DNA from: JAGXRK01 sp963714415
Lineage (GTDB): Bacteria > Bacteroidota > Ignavibacteria > Ignavibacteriales > Ignavibacteriaceae
Direction of reading: 5' to 3'
Assembly (NCBI GenBank): GCA_963714415.1
Contig: CAVQOL010000002.1
Coordinates: 1-64,000, forward strand
Length of the DNA: 64,000 nt
A model generated the notes under the pieces. That model searched no databases. It saw only the letters and a program-made list of their open reading frames with translations, and was not told where the DNA came from. Both the position numbers and the translations under genes were made by a program. Numbering within the stretch: position 1 is the first letter of the stretch; every line of letters starts with the position of its first letter. Below are positions 20,257 through 28,545 of this stretch, piece by piece.

Positions 20257-21300
20257 TTGTTGATCAAAGTTTATAACAAAAATCCACATCGCCGGTTCAA
20301 TCCGCTTACCGGAGAATGGGTTTTAGTATCTCCTCACAGATACAAACGCCCATGGCAGGGAATGGAGGAAAGAAAATCTAGAAGGAAACCAAAGGAATAT
20401 GACTCCAAGTGTTATTTATGCCCTGGTAACAAACGTGCAAGTGGAGAAGTAAATACTGATTATGAATCAACATTTGTATTTAAGAATGATTTTAGTGCGC
20501 TTCTTCCTGATATACCAGCAGTTCCCCGCGGGAATTCAGATTTATTTAAAATTGAAGGTGTGACCGGAGAATGCAGGGTAATCTGTTTTTCGCCCAAACA
20601 TAATATTACTCTACCCGAAATGAGTATTTCGGAAATTCGCAAGGTGATTGATCTTTGGGTTGAACAGACAAAAGAATTAGAGAATAAATATTTATGGGTG
20701 CAGGTGTTCGAGAATAAGGGGGAAATTATGGGTTGTTCTAATCCTCATCCTCACGGTCAGATTTGGGCTAGTTCCTCTATTCCAAATGAACCACTTAAAG
20801 AAATGCTTAATCAGAATACATATTATAATAAAAATAAAAGAACACTTTTACTCGATTACCTGGAAGCAGAGCTTAAGAGTAAAGAAAGAATTGTAGTAGA
20901 AAATAATCACTGGGCTGTTGTTGTTCCATTCTGGGCAATATGGCCATTCGAAACTTTAATGCTTCCGAAGTTTCAAATTTCGCGGTTACAGGATTTGAAG
21001 AAAGACGAAAAAGAAAGTCTCGCGTTAATCTTAAAGTTGCATCTGGTTAAATACGATAATCTTTTTAAAACGTCTTTTCCTTATACTATGGGCTGGCATA
21101 GTGCTCCAAATGATGGAACAGATCAAAAAGCATGGCAGCTTCATGCCCATTTTTATCCTCCACTTCTGCGCTCTGCAGAAATTAAAAAATTTATGGTCGG
21201 GTATGAGATGCTTGCAGAAGTACAAAGGGATATAACACCGGAACAAGCAGCTGAAGAATTGAAAAATTTATCCGATACTCATTATTCAAAGGCAAAATAG
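20257..21300 (+). CDS. galT: Galactose-1-phosphate uridylyltransferase
   Basis: This Leloir enzyme swaps UMP between UDP-glucose and galactose-1-phosphate. The entry RRFNPLTGEWVLVSPHR, the zinc site CYLCPGNKRASGE, the active-site NPHPHGQIW (HPH) and the later HAHFYPPLLRS are all present. Length, 347 residues, is normal. The only possible start is TTG at 20257 or 20260, because TAA stands in frame at 20251-20253; AAAAGGAT lies upstream at a suitable distance. It is followed by galM after 3 bases and then galK, so the three are almost certainly co-transcribed. No galE is seen in the window. Confidence 0.95.
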   Translation: MLIKVYNKNPHRRFNPLTGEWVLVSPHRYKRPWQGMEERKSRRKPKEYDSKCYLCPGNKRASGEVNTDYESTFVFKNDFSALLPDIPAVPRGNSDLFKIEGVTGECRVICFSPKHNITLPEMSISEIRKVIDLWVEQTKELENKYLWVQVFENKGEIMGCSNPHPHGQIWASSSIPNEPLKEMLNQNTYYNKNKRTLLLDYLEAELKSKERIVVENNHWAVVVPFWAIWPFETLMLPKFQISRLQDLKKDEKESLALILKLHLVKYDNLFKTSFPYTMGWHSAPNDGTDQKAWQLHAHFYPPLLRSAEIKKFMVGYEMLAEVQRDITPEQAAEELKNLSDTHYSKAK

Positions 21301-21303
21301 TTT

Positions 21304-22254
21304 ATGTTTGAGATAGTTGAAGAAAATAAAAACGGATTAAATTGTGTTATCATTAAAAATATTAATACCAAAGAGTATGTCTCAATCGTACCTGAATTTG
21401 GAGCAAGTGTAAACGAAATTACTTTTAGGAAGGGGAAAAAATTAATATCTGTTCTCGATGGAAATAGAAGTAAGGATTCATTTAAAGGGAAGGATATATT
21501 TAAAGGTGCAAAACTTTTTCCATTTGTTAACAGGATAAAAGGCGGCTGTTATTCTTTTAGTGGAGTAAACCATCAATTGGATATTAACTATCCTGAAGAA
21601 GGAAATGCTGTTCACGGATTTGTTTATAAGGAACAATTCTCTCTTGCGGATAAAATCATTGAAAAATCGTTAGCTCGTGCAATTTTTAATTATCACTATC
21701 ATGGAACCGCAAAAGGTTATCCTTTTAAATTTATCTTGGAGTTAAGTTATACACTTGATGCATCAAATGGATTTAGCTGCAAAACGAAAATAATAAACAC
21801 CGGTGAACAATCATTACCATTCGGAGATGGTTGGCATCCGTTCATTTCATTTAACAAAAGTGTTGATGAAATTTATTTAAAATTGCCGGAAGCAGAATTA
21901 ATATTAGTAGATGAAAATCTAATTCCAACGGGTGAGAGGAAGCCATATTCCAAATTTGGTAATTCTTCACTTATTGGAAATACTTGTTTAGATAATTGTT
22001 TTTATCTTAAATCAAAAGAAGGTAAACATCGGATCGAGTTATATGATCCTCAGCAGGATATCAGACTTGTTACATGGCAGGATGCAGGTGAACAAAAATA
22101 TAATTATCTGCAAATTTATATTCCCCCTGAGAGGAAGAGTATTTCGATTGAGCCTATGACAAGTAATGTAAATAGCTTTAACAACGGAGAAGGGCTCCTG
22201 ATATTGGAACCGGGAAAAATCTTTACAGCAAACTATGGGCTTAATATTCAATAA
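21304..22254 (+). CDS. galM: Aldose 1-epimerase (galactose mutarotase)
   Basis: This enzyme interconverts alpha- and beta-galactose so that galactokinase receives the alpha form. The 316-residue protein has the family features: FVNRIKGGCYSF (the N-R pair), GNAVHGFVYKEQF (catalytic His), FGDGWHPFISF (second His) and a C-terminal SIEPMTSNVNSFNNGEGL with the catalytic glutamate. It begins 3 bases after galT and ends 14 bases before galK. Some members act on other sugars, but the neighbours leave little doubt. Confidence 0.92.
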   Translation: MFEIVEENKNGLNCVIIKNINTKEYVSIVPEFGASVNEITFRKGKKLISVLDGNRSKDSFKGKDIFKGAKLFPFVNRIKGGCYSFSGVNHQLDINYPEEGNAVHGFVYKEQFSLADKIIEKSLARAIFNYHYHGTAKGYPFKFILELSYTLDASNGFSCKTKIINTGEQSLPFGDGWHPFISFNKSVDEIYLKLPEAELILVDENLIPTGERKPYSKFGNSSLIGNTCLDNCFYLKSKEGKHRIELYDPQQDIRLVTWQDAGEQKYNYLQIYIPPERKSISIEPMTSNVNSFNNGEGLLILEPGKIFTANYGLNIQ

Positions 22255-22268
22255 TTTGAGGAATGTAT

Positions 22269-23562
22269 ATGGACCTTGACGAGAATAAATTACAGAATGC
22301 ATTACAAATCGTGTACGGTAAAGAAAAAGCTGTATTAGATTCTCAAATAGAGCGGTACAATTTGTTGGTTAGCAAACACAAAGAACAATTTGGAGACAAA
22401 GAATTACACCTGTTTCAGTTCACCGGGCAGAACAGAGTTAGGTGGTAATCATACTGATCATAACCATGGGCTTGTACTTGCTGCAAGTGTTAACATTGAT
22501 TCTATTGCGGTATGCAGCCGGAATGACAAAAACGTTGTAACTATATTTTCTGAAGGATATGATAAACCATTTATTGTAAAACTGAATGATTTAATATCAA
22601 AGAAAGAAGAGGAAGGGACTACTAATGCTTTAATCCGTGGCATTGCATACAGGTTTGCAGAACTCGGTTTCTCAATAGGAGGTTTTAATGCATTTATTAC
22701 AAGCGAAGTATTCATCGGCTCAGGATTAAGCTCTTCTGCATCCATCGAAGTATTAATTGGAACTGTTTTTAATGCACTTTACAACAACAGTGAATATTTC
22801 ATCTGGCTCAGATTGCATTAGCAGGACAGTATGCCGAAAACAATTTTTTTGGAAAACCTTGCGGACTTATGGACCAGATGGCTTGCGCTGTAGGTGGTAT
22901 TATTGCAATTGACTTTAAGAACCCAGAGTCACCTATAGTTGAAAAAGTTGATTTTAATTTTGAATCATCAGGTTATAAGCTTATAGTTATTAATACGGGC
23001 GGCAGTCACGAAGACCTAACAAATGATTATTCCTCTATTCCAAAAGAAATGAAATCAGTTGCGAATAGTTTTGGTAAAGAAGTTTGCCGGGATATTCAAA
23101 TGGATAACCTTTTGTTGAAGATTAAGGAATTAAGATCAGTGGTTGGTGACAGGGCAATACTTAGGGCGTTGCATTATTTAGAGGAAAATGAAAGAGTTAC
23201 TAAACAGGTTGAAGCACTCAGGAAAAATGACTTTAATAAATATTTGGAATTAGTCAATCAATCAGGTAATTCTTCATTTAAGTGGTTACAGAACATTTAT
23301 TCTCCACAAAATGTCAATGAGCAGGGAGTCTCACTAGCACTGGCAGTTACCGAAAGGTACATTGATGGCATTCAACAGGGTGCATGTCGTGTACACGGGA
23401 GGCGGCTTTGCAGGAACCATTCAGGTTTTCTTGCCAGTTGAACGTGTATTGGATTACATAAAATTAATTGAATCTGTATTTGGGACTGGAAGTGCTAAAA
23501 TTTTAACAATTCGGTCTGAGGGAGCAGTTTATATTAATAATTATTTTGATATCGGAACTTGA
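22269..23562 (+). CDS. galK: Galactokinase, frameshifted in the assembly
   Basis: This enzyme phosphorylates galactose with ATP. Conserved GHMP-kinase motifs are split between frames: GRTELGGNHTDHNHG (sugar site, near 22425), GSGLSSSAS (phosphate loop, near 22720), GLMDQMACAVGG (near 22865) and GGGFAGTIQVFLP (near 23400). Frame changes fall near 22420, 22795 and 23400. All motifs are intact once joined, giving about 430 residues. The start at ATG 22269 is favoured over 22263 because GAGG at 22258-22261 is too close to the latter. I infer a working gene with base errors. Confidence 0.9.
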
Positions 23563-23704
23563 GAATAATGATTTAATTAGTAACAAGGTATCTGCAGAAA
23601 TTTAATTGGGTGTAAATTATCTGCCATTTATTCTTCTAGTAAAACAAAATCTATAACGAACCTACAAAAAAATATTCGCATTTTTAATTTCATTCCAGCT
23701 TTTT

Positions 23705-24601
23705 CTAATTTTTATTCGAAATTGAATCAACTACTCTTCTAATTGCACTAATATGTTCAGGAGTTGTACCGCAGCACCCGCCTATTATTGATACCCCTGC
23801 TTCAATCAACTCAACTGTTTTTTCAGCAAAGTACGAAGGTGATTCACGATAAACTAATTCATTGTCTTTATATTCCGGCAGCCCGGCGTTGGATTGAATC
23901 ACGACCGGTTTACCGGAAATTGTCTTAATCTGTTTTGCGATCTCGATCATGTTATCAATACCATGTCCGCAATTTGATCCGATAATATCAGCACCTGCTT
24001 CGGTTAAACCTTCAACTGCTTTTTCAATATTCACGCCCATTATAGTGTAAAATCCTTTTGGAATTTTATCGAAAGTCATCGTGGCCATCACAGGCGTCCT
24101 TAGCGAAACTGATTTTGCAGCTTTAATAGCCAGCATAATTTCCTGAAGATCAGTCATTGTTTCTATGCAAATTAAATCAACGTTCGCGTTAATCAATGCA
24201 GATATTTGTTCTTTGAAACTATTATACATCGTTTCTTCTTCAATATTCCCGTAAGGTTCTAACATTTCTCCCGACGGACCGCAAGAACCGGAGACGTATG
24301 CTTTATCTTCAACGACTTTTTTTACAATAGAAACAGCAGCCTGGTTTATTTCTTTTGTTTTTATATCAAGCTGATAATTAGAAAGCTTAAGTGGTGAACC
24401 GCCGAAAGTATTTGTCTGAATAATATCCGCACCGGCTTGAAAATAAAGTGACGCAATCTCGGCAAGTATTTCAGGATGAGTAAGATTAAATAACTCGGGG
24501 CATTCTCCAGGTTTTAATCCTCTTTGAAATAACATAGTCCCCATTGCACCGTCTGCAACCAGAACTTCACCGTTTTTCAATCTATCTAGAATTGGTTTCA
24601 T
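23705..24601 (-). CDS. Homocysteine S-methyltransferase (MetH N-module-like)
   Basis: The enzyme would move a methyl group from a corrinoid protein to homocysteine, giving methionine. The 298 residues equal the first module of MetH: LVADGAMGTMLFQRG, NTFGGSPLKL, and the zinc cysteines Cys211 (GSNCGHG) and Cys276-Cys277 (IGGCCGTT). No folate or cobalamin module is fused. Its start codon follows the stop of the corrinoid protein gene with no gap, and the reactivation protein and MttB-family gene lie upstream in the same operon. An S-methylmethionine-dependent activity is possible from sequence alone, but the corrinoid neighbours argue for B12 dependence. Confidence 0.88.
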   Translation of the reverse strand: MKPILDRLKNGEVLVADGAMGTMLFQRGLKPGECPELFNLTHPEILAEIASLYFQAGADIIQTNTFGGSPLKLSNYQLDIKTKEINQAAVSIVKKVVEDKAYVSGSCGPSGEMLEPYGNIEEETMYNSFKEQISALINANVDLICIETMTDLQEIMLAIKAAKSVSLRTPVMATMTFDKIPKGFYTIMGVNIEKAVEGLTEAGADIIGSNCGHGIDNMIEIAKQIKTISGKPVVIQSNAGLPEYKDNELVYRESPSYFAEKTVELIEAGVSIIGGCCGTTPEHISAIRRVVDSISNKN

Positions 24602-25237
24602 TTAATTGCTCATTAGATATTTTACGCATTCGATACTTTTAGAAGCGTCAAAAGCATACGCATCGGCGCCAATTTCTTTTGCATATTCTTCCGTTATCGG
24701 TGCACCGCCAATTACTGTTTTGATTTTTCCTTTAAGATTATTTTGTTCCAATAGATCAATTACTGCTTTCATCATCGGCATTGTAGTAGTTAAAAGCGCA
24801 GACATACCAATAAGCTTTGCATCTTCTTTTATGGCTGTCTCAACGAATCTTTCCGGAGAAACATCTTTTCCTAAATCAATAACATCGAACCCGGCACCTT
24901 TAAGCATAATGCCCACCAGATTTTTTCCAAGATCATGCAGATCACCTTTTACTGTTCCGATAACAATTTTTCCAAGAGTAGGCATATCTTCTTTTATGAA
25001 TAATGGTTTAAGTTGATCTATTCCAGCGTACATCGCCTTGGCAGCAAGTAAAACTTCAGGAAGAAAGATATCGTGATTTCTAAATTGTTCTCCGATGATT
25101 TTCATACCTGAAACAAGTCCATCAGATAAAATAATTTTTGGGTCTATTTTTTGTTCGATAGCTTGTTTCGTTAACTCAAATACTTTTTCATCATCTCCAA
25201 GTTGAAGTTGTGTTGATATTTCCTTTAAGATTTCCAT
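24602..25237 (-). CDS. Methyltransferase-associated corrinoid (cobalamin-binding) protein
   Basis: This small protein carries the methyl group on cobalamin between two methyltransferases. The N-terminal helical cap (residues 1-85) is followed by the Rossmann-type B12 domain, with GTVKGDLHDLGKN supplying the lower-ligand His (DxHDxG) and later SALLTTTMPMM and IGGAPITEEYA. Start ATG 25237 is preferred over TTG 25249 because GAGGAA lies just before it. The size and layout match MtbC/MttC-type proteins and the central part of MetH. It is encoded between the reactivation protein and the homocysteine methyltransferase. Confidence 0.92.
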   Translation of the reverse strand: MEILKEISTQLQLGDDEKVFELTKQAIEQKIDPKIILSDGLVSGMKIIGEQFRNHDIFLPEVLLAAKAMYAGIDQLKPLFIKEDMPTLGKIVIGTVKGDLHDLGKNLVGIMLKGAGFDVIDLGKDVSPERFVETAIKEDAKLIGMSALLTTTMPMMKAVIDLLEQNNLKGKIKTVIGGAPITEEYAKEIGADAYAFDASKSIECVKYLMSN

Positions 25238-25261
25238 ACCGTTCCTCAAGATATTAAATAA

Positions 25262-25976
25262 TCAATGACTGAGAATTCTTTCTTTTCTTTCAATACACGA
25301 TTGTGCTTTGCAATTGTAACAAAAACTAAAACTGTTTTCAAAGTTATGAATGTTTTTGTTGCCATTAATTAATACTCCGGTAACAGATTTCAGTGGAGTC
25401 ATTAAGATAGGATTCATTCAATGATATTCCTATTTGTTCCGGATGAAGATATAAGAATAATTTTTTCTGCGCGCTTATGTGCCAGCCGCAATAACCGGGA
25501 CTGTAACTAAGAACCATACTGCTGTTTTTTGTCATCTTTTTTTCAATAAGTTTTTTCGTGATGTGCTTTTCAAGAAGCACGACTGATTTATCAGCAGCAA
25601 GCGAAGCTACCGAATCAAGCATAGACCCAAGTGCGAAATCATTGCAATCAAATAATTCCGTAATTCTTTCACTTATCCCGCCGCCCATTGTTACAGCAAA
25701 TAATTCCAGATGATCTGCTTGAGGATAAATCTCTTTTAGTGGAGCTTCTTCCTCGTTCATTCCTTCGCCTATAAATATCTCATCAAAATCATTTTTTGAT
25801 ATTTCTCTAATAATGCAAGATGGTTGTGCTTCGGTTAGAAAGAGGCTGAGCGATTTTTCGATTAAGTCTTTAATATTATCTTTTATATTAGAACCTTTAG
25901 GCATTCCCTGGCTGCGAATAATATCTTCTGTTGAAGGAACAATCTCATCAAGGTTTATTTCAACAAATTCGATCAT
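25262..25976 (-). CDS. MetH-type cobalamin reactivation protein with C-terminal cysteine motif, one frameshift
   Basis: Proteins with this fold bind S-adenosylmethionine and remethylate oxidised corrinoid. VSLAADKSVVLLEKHI and SPGYCGWHISAQKKLF match the activation domain of B12-dependent methionine synthase, here as a separate protein of about 238 residues. In the annotated frame it would stop at 25365. A frame change near 25390 instead continues it with TPLKSVTGVLING and a cysteine tail, SFCYNCKAQSCIERKE, ending at 25262, which is how such stand-alone proteins commonly end. Its ATG overlaps the stop of the MttB-family gene by four bases (ATGA), so the two are translationally coupled. Confidence 0.8.
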
Positions 25977-27433
25977 GTAGCTCTTTCAGGAAGTTTATTT
26001 TGTCCTTGATGCCTTGCCTCTTTTTCCATAATGGCGATTAATTCTTTTTTAGTTTCTTCAGGCAAAGAATAAGGATTATAACTTCGCAGCAATTTTTCTA
26101 CTTCATCATGAGCTCTATCTTCCATAGTTGAAGAACCTTCCTCAATCCAGCGGGCGTTGTTAGATCTATTAATTACCGGACCCGGAAAGAAAATCTCTTC
26201 TTTCAAATATTTTCTTGTATGTTTCGAAATTAACAAATGCTCATCTTTTAACAATTCTTCAAAACGGGGAATGGAAGGGAAATCTTCTTTCGGTTCAATT
26301 CCTTTTACCATACGAAGCATCATACCACATATTTCATTATCAATAACAAGCTTTTCCAAACTAATGCAGCTTTCAAAATCGATCATGCCGGGACCTGAAA
26401 TATTATTGATACCAGCCAGTGCAGCAAGAGTTGCACCCATTCCGGTTTCTAAACCGGCTTGAACATCCAATTGCTTTGAATCGGTCAAAGAAATATATGC
26501 TTGAGTTGGTATTTTAAGATATTTCCCGATTTCATTATAGGCACAATCGATCATCATTGTTTCAATGGCACCCATAGGAGTTGTTTCATATCTAACATCG
26601 AATACTGCAGGAGAACCGCCATACAAAATTGGAGTACCGGGATTTGCAAGTTGACTGATAACAATTCCACTTAATGTTTCTGCTGTATGCTGGATAAGAG
26701 TTCCAACTAAAGTTACCGGCGCAACAAATCCCGAAAGCGGCATAGCGATAAACTCAACAGGAATAAAATATTTTGCACAATCTAAAACATTTTGAGAAGT
26801 AACATCACTCCATTTTAACGGTGAAGTCGGGCAGCAAGAAAAAATTGAAAGCGGCATTTCCTTGAGCTTTAAAGAAGAACCACGCACGGCAAGAAGCATA
26901 TTCTTCATTACTTCAAAAGATTCAATTGTGAATGTGCCGGTTACTACGGGTTTCGGTGAATAAAGCAAACTTAGAAACAGTCTGTAACTATCGGAGATTT
27001 TATCAACAACATCTGAAGGAATCATCGCTGTACTTTGAGAAGCAATATATTGAAGCTGGTCCGTAATTTTCACATAATTGATATAATCCTCAGTTAAAGG
27101 TCTGCGCATTTTTTTAGTGCTGTAATCAAGATAGTTTAGAGCCGATGAACCCGGAGTAAAGTGAATATTATTACCGGAAAAATCATTTGTTTGTTTTTCC
27201 AATGCATTAAATAGTTTGAAAGATTCAGGTACGCTCGCTAAGGCTTTATCGATTATTGTTTCGTTTATAAAAGCTTTTGATTTGTGAAAATCGATTTTCG
27301 CACCATGGTCGGAAAGCAAATTGAGGGCAGTTTTATTATGAATCTCGATGCCTAAAGTTGATAGAATTTTTCGAGCTTCGGAAATTATTTGCTGAATTAA
27401 TTCGTCGGATATAAATTTTAACTGCGGTCGCAT
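25973..27433 (-). CDS. MttB-family (non-pyrrolysine) corrinoid-dependent methyltransferase
   Basis: The protein is expected to demethylate a quaternary or tertiary amine and pass the methyl to the corrinoid protein. The 486 residues match the trimethylamine methyltransferase MttB family along their length, for example NIHFTPGSSALNYLDY, PILYGGSPAVFDVRYETTPM and INNISGPGMIDFESC. There is no in-frame TAG, so pyrrolysine is absent. This places it with the glycine betaine, proline betaine or carnitine-type members rather than true MttB. The start is supported by GAGGAAAAC before ATG 27433. It is the first gene of the four-gene operon. The substrate cannot be read from sequence. Confidence 0.88.
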   Translation of the reverse strand: MRPQLKFISDELIQQIISEARKILSTLGIEIHNKTALNLLSDHGAKIDFHKSKAFINETIIDKALASVPESFKLFNALEKQTNDFSGNNIHFTPGSSALNYLDYSTKKMRRPLTEDYINYVKITDQLQYIASQSTAMIPSDVVDKISDSYRLFLSLLYSPKPVVTGTFTIESFEVMKNMLLAVRGSSLKLKEMPLSIFSCCPTSPLKWSDVTSQNVLDCAKYFIPVEFIAMPLSGFVAPVTLVGTLIQHTAETLSGIVISQLANPGTPILYGGSPAVFDVRYETTPMGAIETMMIDCAYNEIGKYLKIPTQAYISLTDSKQLDVQAGLETGMGATLAALAGINNISGPGMIDFESCISLEKLVIDNEICGMMLRMVKGIEPKEDFPSIPRFEELLKDEHLLISKHTRKYLKEEIFFPGPVINRSNNARWIEEGSSTMEDRAHDEVEKLLRSYNPYSLPEETKKELIAIMEKEARHQGQNKLPERAT

Positions 27434-27609
27434 AATGTTTTCCTCAATAAACTTTATTTGTCACTGAATTACTGGTATTAATATTGCAAAAATTTACGAA
27501 TAAAACATTAGTCCTTGCAGCAAAGTGAAAACTAAACAGTTGGAAATCCAGAAAGATGATATAAAAATTTATTAGCAGAGAGATTAAATTTCAGGTATTC
27601 TGCTGTTAT

Positions 27610-27703
27610 CGCGTAAGCGTTTTGGGTGCAAATTAAGCGCCCTGAGTTCCGAATCTTTGGGATCGAGGAGCAGATAATAAGACTTGATGTTCAGGGCTTT
27701 TTT
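27610..27703 (+). ncRNA. Possible structured RNA ending in an intrinsic terminator, with alternative pairing
   Basis: In the 433-base gap between the divergent MttB-family and PadR genes, the + strand carries three stems: CGC/GCG with a GTAA loop (27610-27619), GGGTGC/GCGCCC (27624-27629 with 27637-27642), and GCCCTGA/TCAGGGC (27639-27645 with 27691-27697) followed by six T. The last two share GCCC and cannot form together, as in an antiterminator/terminator switch. No known family is recognised; it could be a small RNA, a leader or simply a terminator. The flanks 27434-27609 and 27704-27832 show nothing I can name. Confidence 0.4.
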
Positions 27704-27832
27704 ATGCTTTTTAACTTACCCCGAATGAGAAGAAGAACCTTCCAACTGTTTTCATATTGAATATATCTGTTATGGCAAAAAAAACTATAGACATTAGAAT
27801 TATGAAGTTTTTGAAAGTTATTAGAAATTATC

Positions 27833-27861
27833 TTGACAACTACTATACTGTATAGTAATTT
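27833..27861 (+). promoter_or_regulatory. Promoter of the PadR-family gene overlapped by a palindromic operator
   Basis: TTGACA (27833-27838) and TAATTT (27856-27861) are 17 bases apart. Between them lies a perfect palindrome with arms TACTATAC (27841-27848) and GTATAGTA (27850-27857) around one base. This is the expected layout for autorepression by the regulator whose ATG is at 27867. The implied transcript would be nearly leaderless. Confidence 0.6.
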
Positions 27862-27866
27862 ACGGT

Positions 27867-28400
27867 ATGATAAAATCAGACTCATCAACAATCGATTTAA
27901 TTTTACTCGGATTGATCAAGAATCAGCAAGTGAGTGCGTATGATTTGAGCAAAATGTCAGGGATTTTTGAATTAGTGAAGATCAGCGTTCCTGCTATATA
28001 TAAAAACGTTCGCAGGCTCAAAGCTAATGGATATTTAAAGTCTTCGACTGTTAAATCCGGGAATATGCCTGAAAAGAAAATTTATACTATCACAAAACAA
28101 GGTGAAAAAAGATTTCAGGAGTTGCTTAACATTTATTCTTCGGGTACAATCAACTTTTATTTTGATTTTAATATCCCACTTCTGTTTGTTAACTCAGTGG
28201 ACAAAAAATTAGGTGAAGAAATTATTGCTTCAATACAATCACAATTGCAATCAAAACAAAAATATCTTGTTGAGCAACTTGAAAAATACCAGCACTTGCC
28301 CTTTCCAATAGGAAATCTTGGCAAACAGCATTTAGAATTAAATAAGATGTTATTGAATTGGATTAAGGAATTCAGGAGTGATTATAAAAAGATAAAATAA
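27867..28400 (+). CDS. PadR-family transcriptional regulator
   Basis: This is a DNA-binding repressor of 177 residues. The winged-helix half is clear: IDLILLGLIKNQQVSAYDLSKM, then SVPAIYKNVRRLKANGYLKS and the wing KKIYTITKQGEKRFQELL. The C-terminal half is helical, as in the group with a Vir_act-alpha-C-like dimerisation domain. A perfect palindrome covers its own promoter. It is divergent from the methyltransferase operon and upstream of a run of exported hydrolases; either could be its target. PadR proteins often respond to phenolic or drug-like compounds, so a link to the hydrolases is plausible but not shown. Confidence 0.85.
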   Translation: MIKSDSSTIDLILLGLIKNQQVSAYDLSKMSGIFELVKISVPAIYKNVRRLKANGYLKSSTVKSGNMPEKKIYTITKQGEKRFQELLNIYSSGTINFYFDFNIPLLFVNSVDKKLGEEIIASIQSQLQSKQKYLVEQLEKYQHLPFPIGNLGKQHLELNKMLLNWIKEFRSDYKKIK

Positions 28401-28545
28401 GCTCTTTCTTTTTCCAGTTATGGAACAGGAGAAAAAATAAAATGAAATTAGCAATTCAATTCTTTCAGAAAAGAAATTAGTTTATTCTATGCTAAATCAA
28501 TGGATAAATCAAAAAAATAATTCAAACGTTCATTAGGAATAAAAG

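Noticed and set aside
22269..23562. Programmed frameshifting in galK
   Set aside because: Three shifts without conserved slippery-site and stimulator structure, in a genome region full of similar breaks, are better explained by base errors.
25973..27433. Pyrrolysine-containing MttB
   Set aside because: The frame has no in-frame TAG, so the protein belongs to the non-pyrrolysine branch.
27634..27670. TTCCGAATC looked like a tRNA T-loop
   Set aside because: No acceptor, D or anticodon stems can be drawn around it on either strand; the strong pairing is the terminator-like stem instead.
27691..27891. Small - strand open frame upstream of the PadR gene
   Set aside because: It overlaps the terminator-like stem and the PadR promoter, and its translation has no recognisable features.
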